A DNA stretch of 64,000 nucleotides from Flammeovirga yaeyamensis (GTDB taxonomy: Bacteria; Bacteroidota; Bacteroidia; Cytophagales; Flammeovirgaceae). Positions within the stretch are counted from its first letter, which is position 1. The number at the start of each line of letters is the position of its first letter. Made by a program: the position numbers and the translations under genes. The stretch lies in assembly GCF_018736045.1 (NCBI RefSeq), contig NZ_CP076132.1:1349501-1413500 (forward strand). Reading direction: 5' to 3'. Shown here piece after piece: positions 53,491 through 62,689 of the stretch. The notes beneath the pieces are model-generated. The model did no database searches. It saw only the letters and a list, made by a program, of their open reading frames with translations, and was not told the DNA's origin.

Positions 53491-53523
53491 AAAAAGCCAC
53501 TTGTAGTGAATACAAGTGGCTTT
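53491..53523 (-). terminator. Terminator of the GH13 gene
   Basis: The 13-bp perfect stem AAAGCCACTTGTA (53493-53505) with TACAAGTGGCTTT (53511-53523) gives a TTTTTT tail on the minus strand, 21 bases past the stop. Confidence 0.93.
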
Positions 53524-53543
53524 ATATTTAATTTAAAAATTGA

Positions 53544-55541
53544 TTAAATCAATTTTCTAATCTCCATAATAATGCACTGACCTGGCTGTAATTTACCAGA
53601 CACCCAGTTATCGACGAATTCATATTCTTTTTGCTCAGCAAAATCCCAATACTTACCGTTGTTTGTACCAGGAATATTTAAATAGAAATCTTGTTCGTTT
53701 TTATAATCTGTATTGGCAACCACCAAAACAGTATGTTCAGGATGCCATGGGTCGAAACGTTCAAAACCAATTACACTTTCGTAAGAAGTATCTGGATAGT
53801 GTATGGTCATCGAGTTTTCATTACCTCTCAGGTGTTCACTATTCAGCATCCAACCGAAACGATCATAAATAGAGTTGATGTACTTAATATGACCAATAAG
53901 GTTGTGATCGTTGTTCCATCTTAAGGCAGATTTAAAGAACAACGGTAAACGTTGGTTACTGTAGTAATCTGTTTCCGACTGAAGGAAATTCAAACCTGTA
54001 TTTACAGGCCACTCTTCCAACAATTCGAATCCTTGATGAATAAACGGAATAGAGTTAGGTAAGAACTTGTTCAATACATAACTTACTCGAGAGTGAGGTT
54101 CACCACCTCTCATCATAGCACGTGGAGTGTTATGAGTTTCTGGCGTTCCGTAATATGGTAGTGCAAGGTAATCGTTAGAATCTTGTACAATTCTTTGGAT
54201 ACCTGCTCTCTTTTCTCTTGAAGTAACCCTCCATTCGTGACCCAATACCGCATTAAATCCGGCATCTCTACTTTTCTGAGTAACATCAAAGTTTTCCTCG
54301 CAGAAAGCAAAGTCATTATCGTTTTGTCTTGCCTTGTTGATGATCTCTTCCATTAATGGTTGAGGTAAGGCGTGACCCATATCGATCATTACACCATCAA
54401 TACCAAATTGTTGGTAATGAGGAATAACACCACTAATCTTATCCCATAGCGGGCGATTTACATGGTTAGGTTGTGCCAATTCAGGATTATAGTAGCGTAT
54501 GGTATCATAAGCGATATAATTATAATCGTTTGGCTGATGATCGTACGGGAAGTCATACATCCTTAGGTAAGTAACATCCGACCATGCTGGCTGAATATCA
54601 TCAGGTGGCCAGTCCGCAAACGCACCAGGGATAATTAACTCACCTTCATCTGTATAAGCGACAAACTTGCCATTTTCGACTTTGATTTGTTCTGGACGAG
54701 GTGGTTTTTTAAATAACGATCTATATTCTTGACTAGGGGCAAAATGGAATCCTCCACCCTTAGGAATTTTCTTAATTTCAGCGAGTTCGTTAGCAGGGAA
54801 CTCTGGAGAATGATATTCGTGTGCACGGTTTCTATCGATCCAATAGAACCACTCAGGATTTGTAGTCACCCAATCTCCACCAAGAGACGAAGTTCTAAGT
54901 ACAAATTCCATAATCACACGCATTCCCATCATGTGAGCCGCTTCAACAAATGCCTCAAATTGTTCCTCAACAGTAAAAGGAATCAAAGGATCTGCCAAAT
55001 TAGGATCTATCTGATACTGATCTTTGATAGCATATGGAGAACCAAGGTCACCACGGTTGCCATCTTCACCTATACTTGTAATAGGTAACATATAGACCGT
55101 ATCACAGCCTAAGTTTTTGATATATTTTAATAAAGTGATACACTTTAAGAGCGTACCTGTTTCTCTAAAACCGTTGTCGCTAGAAGTAATATCCATACGA
55201 TGTCCAGAACCTACATGACCATCATTATCATGATCATAAGCAGTGGTTAATCGAGGAAATAAGTTATAGAAACTTGAGAAATAGGTCCAATCGCCTCCGT
55301 TGCCATGAACTTGGCTTCTAAGTTTAGATAATGAATGATTATAATTTACATTACTATCAGTTGGGGAGGTTATTTCTTTAATAGCGTTTTTAAAGAATGT
55401 CATTGGGTTGGTTTCTACTGGAGTAGATGCACCTTGTTCTTGACCAAGCCACAATGAAGGAACAAAATAGCTTCTTGTTTCTTTAGCTTCATTTGCTTCT
55501 AAGTACTCAAGAATTTTGAGCAATTTAGATTCTTTTTTCAT
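53544..55541 (-). CDS. Cytoplasmic alpha-amylase-family (GH13) enzyme
   Basis: This 665-residue protein has no signal peptide. GH13 landmarks are LGCDTVYMLPITSIGE, RVIMEFVLRTSS, the nucleophile Asp near 387 in GIDGVMIDMGH, the acid/base Glu near 413 in FAFCEENFD, and a region IV THNTPR near 465 where the usual Asp of HD is Asn. The C-terminal domain is beta-rich. It may act on alpha-glucan or a maltosyl donor inside the cell; the altered region IV makes activity uncertain. It has its own terminator and is divergent from the kinase gene. Confidence 0.85.
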   Translation of the reverse strand: MKKESKLLKILEYLEANEAKETRSYFVPSLWLGQEQGASTPVETNPMTFFKNAIKEITSPTDSNVNYNHSLSKLRSQVHGNGGDWTYFSSFYNLFPRLTTAYDHDNDGHVGSGHRMDITSSDNGFRETGTLLKCITLLKYIKNLGCDTVYMLPITSIGEDGNRGDLGSPYAIKDQYQIDPNLADPLIPFTVEEQFEAFVEAAHMMGMRVIMEFVLRTSSLGGDWVTTNPEWFYWIDRNRAHEYHSPEFPANELAEIKKIPKGGGFHFAPSQEYRSLFKKPPRPEQIKVENGKFVAYTDEGELIIPGAFADWPPDDIQPAWSDVTYLRMYDFPYDHQPNDYNYIAYDTIRYYNPELAQPNHVNRPLWDKISGVIPHYQQFGIDGVMIDMGHALPQPLMEEIINKARQNDNDFAFCEENFDVTQKSRDAGFNAVLGHEWRVTSREKRAGIQRIVQDSNDYLALPYYGTPETHNTPRAMMRGGEPHSRVSYVLNKFLPNSIPFIHQGFELLEEWPVNTGLNFLQSETDYYSNQRLPLFFKSALRWNNDHNLIGHIKYINSIYDRFGWMLNSEHLRGNENSMTIHYPDTSYESVIGFERFDPWHPEHTVLVVANTDYKNEQDFYLNIPGTNNGKYWDFAEQKEYEFVDNWVSGKLQPGQCIIMEIRKLI

Positions 55542-55994
55542 ACTTACTTTACAAGACGTTTATAAAAGGGAGTCGAACTTATCAACTTAACTTAGGTTTA
55601 AAATACGATCTTTTTATTGAATAAGATACCCAATTTTATAATGTTTTTGTTAACATTTGATTGCAACGCGTTTCGATACTAAAAAATATTTATAATTTTA
55701 TGTTCACTAGTATTATACTGTTTGTATAATGTTTTTTTTCTACTTTTGTGTAGTCAAAATTTTGGATATAAATATAGAGAAGTATCAACTTATGTGATCT
55801 ACGAATTTCTCTTTTCACTGAATCAGAAACGTCGTATTCATAAACGATTAAATGTGTAGGAATTATCAATCATTAAACTTTACTAAAATATTAACCTATT
55901 ATGTTGAATTGGTTTATTAGATTAATAATTTTGTGGGTCATGTAATGATGAGTAAAATTATACTTCTTGATTAAATTTTTTGTAGTATTTTAAA
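55542..55994. other. Divergent promoter region between GH13 and Cache kinase genes
   Basis: This is a 453-base non-coding region. It includes a well-formed TTTG/TACTTTTG promoter (separate entry) implying a leader of about 240 bases before the kinase. A 14-codon hydrophobic frame (MLNWFIRLIILWVM, from about 55900) lies in this leader; its reality is uncertain. Confidence 0.45.
55721..55748 (+). promoter_or_regulatory. Bacteroidota-type promoter TTTG-N16-TACTTTTG
   Basis: The TTTG at 55721-55724 and TACTTTTG at 55741-55748 match the -33 and -7 boxes with a 16-base spacer, close to the family range. It would drive the Cache/PAS kinase with a leader of about 240 bases. Confidence 0.5.
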
Positions 55995-58415
55995 TTGAGT
56001 CCACAAGCCAGATCTATATGGAGTGTTATCGCTTTAACCACCTTTAGTTTTTTGATTATTGGGTTTAAAGTGTTTGAGAACGGAGGTAGTCAGTCTAAAA
56101 AGCTTGCTTTTGAAGTAACAAAAGAAAGAGCAGTTAGATATGGCGAATCTATCGAATCCCGTCTTCAAACATTATTATCCGAAATGAGACTGATGGGTAA
56201 TACCATGCAAATTATTGGTGAGAAGAAGGTAGAGACCGATAATATCATGTTAGGCTTACTTGATAATACTATCTCGCATTACAGCAATATCGAATATTTA
56301 TGGTTGGTTTTATTAGACAGCAATAATTCCGACTCTACCATATACAATCCTATTTTTTACGATAAAGAAACGATTGATGCCAAGGATCCTAATAAGGTAA
56401 ATCATGAAATCGTTTTGGAAGAAATGGATTGGAACAACTTCTTTTTGAAGAAGAGAATTCTTTCTTCGAGTGAGTCGTTTGTGACTTTACCTAAGCACAT
56501 CAAAAAAAGTAAAGAAAAGAATGCATTTGCAGTACATGTGGTATTGCCTATTTTTGATGATAACCAAAAAATAGTGGGTGCTGTTGGAACTGCTATTCGT
56601 CTAAAATTCTTTCAAAATTTTATTAGTGAAAACGATCAAAAAGATAACCGTTATATGTGCATTGCGGCACCAAACGGTCAGATTGTTGGATCGATGGACC
56701 CGAAAGATATTGGACAAAATGATGGTATCCCTCCTTATTTATTTGCTTCTCTAAGGAATGATCAGAAAGTATCTAGAATCGTTGAGAGTGAAAATGGAGA
56801 TGACAGCTATTATGAAATGCTTTTTCCTATAAAAATTCAAGGGATGACAGAACCTTGGGTAATTACTACTCGAGTACCATTGAGTACGGTATTGAAAAGC
56901 TCAATTCAATCGAGAAACTTTACTTTGGCTTTAGTTTTCTTACTATGGGTAATTATTACCACTTCATTAGGCTTTATGTCAACTAAGTGGAAAAATGAAT
57001 TGAAGCAGAGAAAAATTGTAGCGGAGGAATATAAAAAGATCAACGAACTCCTTCGAAATATTTTAGACAACTCGGATCATATCATGATGTATACCCTAGA
57101 TCGTGATAAACGATTGTTGAGTTGGAATAATAAGTTTATGAAAATCACCGAAATGCTTACAGGTAAAAGATTGCAGAAGGGTGATTATCTGATGGACATA
57201 TATGAAGAAATCAGAGAAGATAATAAACATATCTTCTTAGATGATTATTTCGATAGATGTATTCGCGGGGAAGATCTAGTGGTTGTCGATCAGTTTAAGG
57301 GGTATTATTTCGAACAGTTCTTTAATCCATTTAGAAATACGCAAGGAAGTATTATTGGGGTAACCAGTTTCTTAGTAGACGTTACTGAACTTAAGGATGC
57401 TCAAAAGCAATTAGAAGTACATAAAAACCATCTAGAGTTATTGGTAGAGAAACGTACGAAGCATATCGAAAGACAAAATGATGCTTTACGTACGCAATCT
57501 GATAAACTAAGAATTGCACACGACGAAATTCGTGAACGAAACCACGAAATTCAAAGTAAAAACGAGGCACTAAGTAATTCACTTCAAGAGACGGAATCAA
57601 CTTTATTGAAGTTGAAAGAAATGCAGGATCAGTTAGTAAGTTCCGAAAAATTAGCATCTATTGGTCAGTTAACCGCAGGCATCGCTCATGAGATTAATAA
57701 CCCAATTAATTTCGTAGCCAATAATGTAATGCCGCTAAAGGATGACATAGAGGACTTAACTGTGGCATTTAAAGAACTCACCAAGCACGTGGAAGAAAAT
57801 GTAGTGGAGGAAATTGAAGAAGAGTACGAAATCTCTTTTGTTATAGATGAAATCAATGATCTACTGAAAGGAATTGAAGAAGGTGCTAATAGAACCACTC
57901 AAATTGTGATGGATCTTAAAACCTTTGCCAGAATGGATTCGGCTCACTTTGTAGAAGCGAATTTGGAAGAGGGTATAGATACCTCATTGGGATTATTAAA
58001 TAACAAACTAAAAAACAGAGTCGAAGTACATAAAGAATATGAAGGTATTCCTTTGGTGAACTGTAACGAGAGTAAAGTCAACCAAGTGTTTATGAACATC
58101 CTGAACAATGCCGAACAAGCGATTGAAGGGGAAGGGAATCTTTACATTAAAACATGGAGTAAAAACGACTTTGTTTATATCAGAATTAAAGATGATGGAA
58201 AAGGAATGGACCAAGAAACGATTAATAAAATCTTCGATCCGTTCTTTACTACAAAGCCAGTAGGTCTAGGAACAGGATTAGGTATGTCTATTTCTTTTGG
58301 AATTATTCAAGACCATAATGGCGATATTAAAGTCACTTCTGCAGTTGGTAAAGGAACCTCTTTTACCATTTCATTACCCATTAAAAGATCACATAATTTA
58401 GAAGAGGTGCAATAA
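55995..58415 (+). CDS. dCache/PAS sensor histidine kinase
   Basis: This 806-residue kinase has a membrane segment (10-26), an extracytoplasmic dCache sensor (about 40-300), a second membrane segment (310-328), a PAS domain, a long coiled coil (about 470-545) and a HisKA domain with His565 in TAGIAHEINNPINF. The HATPase_c domain follows (G-box DDGKGMDQ and GTGLGMSISFG). The start is a TTG at 55995, since an in-frame stop lies just upstream and the next Met is inside the sensor. The neighbouring propeller-HTH gene, 90 bases downstream, may be its output partner. Confidence 0.9.
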   Translation: MSPQARSIWSVIALTTFSFLIIGFKVFENGGSQSKKLAFEVTKERAVRYGESIESRLQTLLSEMRLMGNTMQIIGEKKVETDNIMLGLLDNTISHYSNIEYLWLVLLDSNNSDSTIYNPIFYDKETIDAKDPNKVNHEIVLEEMDWNNFFLKKRILSSSESFVTLPKHIKKSKEKNAFAVHVVLPIFDDNQKIVGAVGTAIRLKFFQNFISENDQKDNRYMCIAAPNGQIVGSMDPKDIGQNDGIPPYLFASLRNDQKVSRIVESENGDDSYYEMLFPIKIQGMTEPWVITTRVPLSTVLKSSIQSRNFTLALVFLLWVIITTSLGFMSTKWKNELKQRKIVAEEYKKINELLRNILDNSDHIMMYTLDRDKRLLSWNNKFMKITEMLTGKRLQKGDYLMDIYEEIREDNKHIFLDDYFDRCIRGEDLVVVDQFKGYYFEQFFNPFRNTQGSIIGVTSFLVDVTELKDAQKQLEVHKNHLELLVEKRTKHIERQNDALRTQSDKLRIAHDEIRERNHEIQSKNEALSNSLQETESTLLKLKEMQDQLVSSEKLASIGQLTAGIAHEINNPINFVANNVMPLKDDIEDLTVAFKELTKHVEENVVEEIEEEYEISFVIDEINDLLKGIEEGANRTTQIVMDLKTFARMDSAHFVEANLEEGIDTSLGLLNNKLKNRVEVHKEYEGIPLVNCNESKVNQVFMNILNNAEQAIEGEGNLYIKTWSKNDFVYIRIKDDGKGMDQETINKIFDPFFTTKPVGLGTGLGMSISFGIIQDHNGDIKVTSAVGKGTSFTISLPIKRSHNLEEVQ

Positions 58416-58434
58416 TATTTGTCCTTTCGAAAAG

Positions 58435-58485
58435 TTATTCACAAATTAGTATCACTCTGTGAATGACTTAAACATTTGTGAACAA
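58435..58485. promoter_or_regulatory. Cluster of DnaA-box-like motifs between kinase and propeller genes
   Basis: TTATTCACA at 58435-58443 matches the DnaA consensus TTATNCACA. TGTGAATGA at 58458-58466 and TGTGAACAA at 58477-58485 are near matches in the opposite sense. A second exact box lies at 58568-58576. The TTCACAAAT and ATTTGTGAA strings also form a 9-bp inverted repeat. A replication link is unproven. Confidence 0.35.
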
Positions 58486-58505
58486 CCTATCAATTAACCA
58501 TCTAC

Positions 58506-61451
58506 ATGAAAAGCAAAATTCTAATTATTGTGAGTATTTTTTTCTTTTTGATCCCAAAATCAAAAAGTTATTCACAATTACGTGAATATGTTTTCTATCC
58601 TGTGGAAGGAGGACTCATCTCAGAACAATTAAAATCTATCTCACATTCTGATAATGGATTCATTTGGGGGGCTACCGATAATGGTTTAATGAAGTTTGAT
58701 GGGACAACGACTACTTTTATACATTCTGAATTACCCAGTCATTATATCAAATCATTAAGCAGGGGAAAAGATCACTCTATCTTTGTGATTCATGATTTAG
58801 GAGTAGGTAAGATTACTTCAAAAGGCAATCAGTACGAGATCAATCAAATCATAGATGGATCTGCAACCCTTCAACCCAATACACTTTATTATCCCAAAAG
58901 TATTTATGAGGTAAATGAAAATGAATATTGGATTGGAGAAACTTCCACTGTAGTTCATTTTGTCAATAATAAAATTCACCGTTACACATTATCGGGACAA
59001 TCTCAATCTCCGCATTATGTTCGTTCCGTTCTTTTTGAGGTAGACGGATATGATAGAACATGGATGTTTGGGTATAATGTAGGTGTTTTTCAGTTTGATA
59101 AAGAAAACGATCGCCTAAAAAAAGTGACGCTACCATTACAGTTGCATAATATCGCTTACACTGAAAAGGTCGGTTTCAAAACTTTTATAATTGGAGCCAA
59201 AGAAGGTGTTTTCGAGATGAAAGTGAATAGAGAAGGGCAAGTCACTTCTTGGAAATTAATATGTGATATAAAAGATGTATCTACCGTTTGTCGAATTGAT
59301 GAGGAATTAATTGTTGTAGGTACCTGGAATAACGGGGTATATGCTGTAGATCTAACAAATAATACAGCCAAAAAGAGAAAGTTATATTTAAATGGTATCG
59401 AAGATATCATAGACTTGGAAAAGGTAGAAGGACAAGGTATTTGGGTGAGTAGTACCGAAAATATTGGGCTCCTAAAGGAAGTACCTTTTCAGTCGATTGA
59501 TATTGTAGACAAACACAAAATTATTGAATCGGCAAAAGAGGTTACTAAAGGTAAAGTACTTATTTCTTTGGGCGATAGTATTCGACAATTAGAATGGATG
59601 GATAACGATTGGCAACAGACTTTTGTGTATCAATGTCCAGAAAGATCAAGGGTATTTTCTATTTACAATAAAGAACTCTTTATAGGTACCTATGATGGAC
59701 ATATCTTTTCTACTCCACTAAACCAAAATGCCTTTTTAAAGGTGGATAAAGTCAATGCTAGAGGATCAATTATCTCTATGTTCGTGGATGAAGAGAATCA
59801 TTTATGGGCGGCTGCAGAATACGATCAGGGACTTATCAAATTAAATGGTAAAGAAGTAAGTAGTGTCCAAAAAGACTTTCTGAAGAGTACCTTTGTGATT
59901 AAAGGAAACGAAAGTGAAACCTTTTATTTAGGAGGGAAAAAGAAACATCAAACACTATCAAAATTTAATTATAAAACCCAAGATTTTGAAAAAATCAATT
60001 TACGCTTTCCAAGAGAAGTAAATCAAGATCTTACAGTCAACGATCTTCTAATAACAAAACAAGAAGTTTATTTGGCCACTACTGATGGTTGTTTTTATTT
60101 TTCAAAATCAGATAAATCTACAGAAATTGTATTGAAGGAGTTATGGTATGAAGGTTTAAATAGAAATACGCCTTACAAAGCCATAGAACAAACACCTGAT
60201 AATGCTATTTGGTTGGCGAGTTACAATAGTATTATTCGATTGAAAGATGCAAAGGTTCAATATTTTGATAAAACTTATGGATTGCCATCAAATGCTATAA
60301 AAGTGCAAGGGTTGGAATCAGATTCTGAAGGGAGATTATGGATAGCTTCGGAAAAAGGATTGGTGGTGAGTGAGACTTCGGATTTGCTTCAAAGAAAAAC
60401 CAAAATACCTGATATCCGACTGTTCACTATCGAAAATAAAGAGGAGCGTTTGTGGACCAACGATCAATTGATATTGCCTTATAAAAGCAACATCAAAATT
60501 AAGTATGATATACAGGAATTTCCTTCCAATAATGTAAAATATCAGTTCCGAATTAAGTCGGCAGATTCCTTGTGGACTTTACCATCTAAAGTAGATGAGT
60601 TATCTATGTTGTCCTTAAATAATGGCGATTATGAATTAGAGGTTAAAGCTCAGCAAATGGGAAGGTTACTGAGCGATACCGCTAGGTTAAAATTCAGGGT
60701 AATCACTCCATTTTATAAAAAGACATGGTTTTTTGTTTTACTCATTGTTGTAGTGGCTGCTTTGATCGTCTTACTCATCCAAAGGTATTTTAAGAACCTC
60801 AAAGAAAAAGGGAAGCGTTTAGAGTATTTGGTAGAGATGAGGGCAAAAGAGATTGCCACTCAAAGAACCAAGATCATGGAACAACAACAGGAGATCTACA
60901 AAAAGAAACAAATGATCTTCGAAGCTGAAAAGTTTATTGCAGAAGCAGAACTTAAAAACACTCAACTAAAGGCGGAACAATTATCCGATTTGCTCGAAGA
61001 AAGAAATAAAAACCTTACGGTGGTGACTCTAAATATTGTTGAGAAAAACAACTTTATGGAGAGTTTGAGAAAGCAATTAAAAGAGGTAGAGAAAACAAGT
61101 CCCGATTTAAAAAAGGTATTAAAACCTTTGCATCATACACTTGATCAAAGTGAGAAAACCGATAAAGATTGGGAAGAGTTTCAGCATTATTTTGATGGAG
61201 TGCATAAAGACTTTAATATCAAGTTAAAAGAAGCACATCCTGCTTTAACCTCACACGATTTAAGACACTGTTCATTGATCCGATTAAACTTAAGTTTAAT
61301 TGAGTGCGCCAATCTATTAGGGATTTCTCAAGATAGTTTGAAAACATCAAGATACCGCTTGAAGAAAAAGCTTGAGTTGGCTGCTGATCAAAACTTACAG
61401 GATTACATCTTAGGTTTTAATGTAGGTTCTAAATCTACTGCTGCTCAATAA
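58506..61451 (+). CDS. Two-component propeller regulator with C-terminal HTH, no kinase
   Basis: This 981-residue protein has a signal peptide, many Reg_prop-type repeats forming beta-propellers (for example ISHSDNGFIWGATDNGLMKF), a Y_Y_Y-like domain (about 675-735), one membrane span (about 738-757) and a coiled coil (about 770-860). A LuxR-like helix-turn-helix near the end (HPALTSHDLRHCSLIRLNLSL, then IECANLLGISQDSLKTSRYRLKK) completes it. It lacks histidine kinase and receiver domains, so the periplasmic propeller may act directly on the DNA-binding part. Such sensors often bind glycan pieces. The 3' end overlaps menE by 17 bases. Confidence 0.88.
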   Translation: MKSKILIIVSIFFFLIPKSKSYSQLREYVFYPVEGGLISEQLKSISHSDNGFIWGATDNGLMKFDGTTTTFIHSELPSHYIKSLSRGKDHSIFVIHDLGVGKITSKGNQYEINQIIDGSATLQPNTLYYPKSIYEVNENEYWIGETSTVVHFVNNKIHRYTLSGQSQSPHYVRSVLFEVDGYDRTWMFGYNVGVFQFDKENDRLKKVTLPLQLHNIAYTEKVGFKTFIIGAKEGVFEMKVNREGQVTSWKLICDIKDVSTVCRIDEELIVVGTWNNGVYAVDLTNNTAKKRKLYLNGIEDIIDLEKVEGQGIWVSSTENIGLLKEVPFQSIDIVDKHKIIESAKEVTKGKVLISLGDSIRQLEWMDNDWQQTFVYQCPERSRVFSIYNKELFIGTYDGHIFSTPLNQNAFLKVDKVNARGSIISMFVDEENHLWAAAEYDQGLIKLNGKEVSSVQKDFLKSTFVIKGNESETFYLGGKKKHQTLSKFNYKTQDFEKINLRFPREVNQDLTVNDLLITKQEVYLATTDGCFYFSKSDKSTEIVLKELWYEGLNRNTPYKAIEQTPDNAIWLASYNSIIRLKDAKVQYFDKTYGLPSNAIKVQGLESDSEGRLWIASEKGLVVSETSDLLQRKTKIPDIRLFTIENKEERLWTNDQLILPYKSNIKIKYDIQEFPSNNVKYQFRIKSADSLWTLPSKVDELSMLSLNNGDYELEVKAQQMGRLLSDTARLKFRVITPFYKKTWFFVLLIVVVAALIVLLIQRYFKNLKEKGKRLEYLVEMRAKEIATQRTKIMEQQQEIYKKKQMIFEAEKFIAEAELKNTQLKAEQLSDLLEERNKNLTVVTLNIVEKNNFMESLRKQLKEVEKTSPDLKKVLKPLHHTLDQSEKTDKDWEEFQHYFDGVHKDFNIKLKEAHPALTSHDLRHCSLIRLNLSLIECANLLGISQDSLKTSRYRLKKKLELAADQNLQDYILGFNVGSKSTAAQ

Positions 61452-62532
61452 ACTTTTGAATAGTGGCTTTCCTTCTGATTTTCATGGTATCCGTTTTCTC
61501 AAAATTGGATAATGAAACAACATTTCTTGGCACTTCATACTTGTCTAAAGGCTTTTTGACGATATCAAGAAGCTGATCAATTTCTGTTTGCTTTAAGGTA
61601 ATCCCTTCAATAAAAATAGTTACTTCTTCTCCCAAGTTCTCATTGGGTAGACCTCCCACAAACATTAAAATATTCTGATAACCTATCTGTTTTAGACCTT
61701 CGTTGATACTTTTCTCTACTTTTTCTGCTTGCACTTTTACCCCTCCACTGTTGATGATATTGTCTGCTCTTCCAAGCCATTCAAAAGTAGTATCGTTAAT
61801 TAAACGTACCACATCGTTAGTTTGCAGTTTGACATCATTACTCATTGGACCTTGAACCCATAAACACTTACGATCGTCTTGTCCAATAACTACATTTGGA
61901 AGCGTATGGAAAAACGAATCCGCTTGCTGATGAATTTTCTTTAAAGCAACATGTGATACCGTTTCTGTCATACCATAGGTATGATAAACATCTGTATTCG
62001 AAAGTTCTTGTTTGATACGTTTTTCTAGGCTTTCTGTAATCGGAGCACCTCCAATAATTAACTTCTTGGTCTGTAAAAAGGCAGGGTGATCACCCGCACA
62101 ATCTAAAGAAAACTGTACCTGAATGGGTGCCATTGCGATAAAATCAAATGCTTTGGGCAAAAGATGTTCTCTAAAAGGTGCAGAACATGGTGGAACGATC
62201 GTCGCATTTATGTTGTGTTCTATGCATCTTACCAACATCATTTTACCAGCAATATAATTGGTGTTTAGACATACAAGTGCGTGGTCGTTGGCTTTTAAAC
62301 CAAGAAATTCAACTGTTGCATCTGCACTGCTTTTCATTTGTGTTCTAAGAATCTGAATTTCTTTTGGAGTGCCGGTCGACCCCGAAGATTGTAAGCTAAA
62401 AGTTTCTGTTTGATTTAACCACTCAAAGCAAAAAAGTAATATTGGATCTATCAAATCATCTCCTTCCAATTGGAAGTTTCCTTGTTGTATTTCTGCAAAT
62501 GAATAGGTGTTATTTTTAATATGTAAGTTCAT
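61435..62532 (-). CDS. menE: O-succinylbenzoate-CoA ligase (MenE-like) AMP-binding enzyme
   Basis: This 365-residue protein is an ANL-superfamily ligase with the phosphate loop LQSSGSTGTPKEI, YGMTETVSHVAL and the SLGRADN-like hinge EWLGRADNIINSGGVKV. The catalytic Lys is in TDTMKIRRKA. The length fits the compact MenE of Bacteroidota, which activates o-succinylbenzoate in menaquinone synthesis. No other men gene is visible, so a different acyl substrate remains possible. Confidence 0.8.
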   Translation of the reverse strand: MNLHIKNNTYSFAEIQQGNFQLEGDDLIDPILLFCFEWLNQTETFSLQSSGSTGTPKEIQILRTQMKSSADATVEFLGLKANDHALVCLNTNYIAGKMMLVRCIEHNINATIVPPCSAPFREHLLPKAFDFIAMAPIQVQFSLDCAGDHPAFLQTKKLIIGGAPITESLEKRIKQELSNTDVYHTYGMTETVSHVALKKIHQQADSFFHTLPNVVIGQDDRKCLWVQGPMSNDVKLQTNDVVRLINDTTFEWLGRADNIINSGGVKVQAEKVEKSINEGLKQIGYQNILMFVGGLPNENLGEEVTIFIEGITLKQTEIDQLLDIVKKPLDKYEVPRNVVSLSNFEKTDTMKIRRKATIQKFIEQQ

Positions 62533-62689
62533 TTTTCACTTAAATTAAGTTAGGAAACGTAGAGATGTTTGTTATACTAGGAATGATAATTGATCTTTGA
62601 AGAAGTAATGAGGTTAATCCTCTCTTAAATCCACTATCAGTATAGTAATTTGACTTAATGATCCATAGATTTTGAATCCATACAAACTT

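Noticed and set aside
53324-53515. A 63-codon minus-strand frame upstream of the outer-membrane gene
   Set aside because: It overlaps the GH13 terminator and has no family features.
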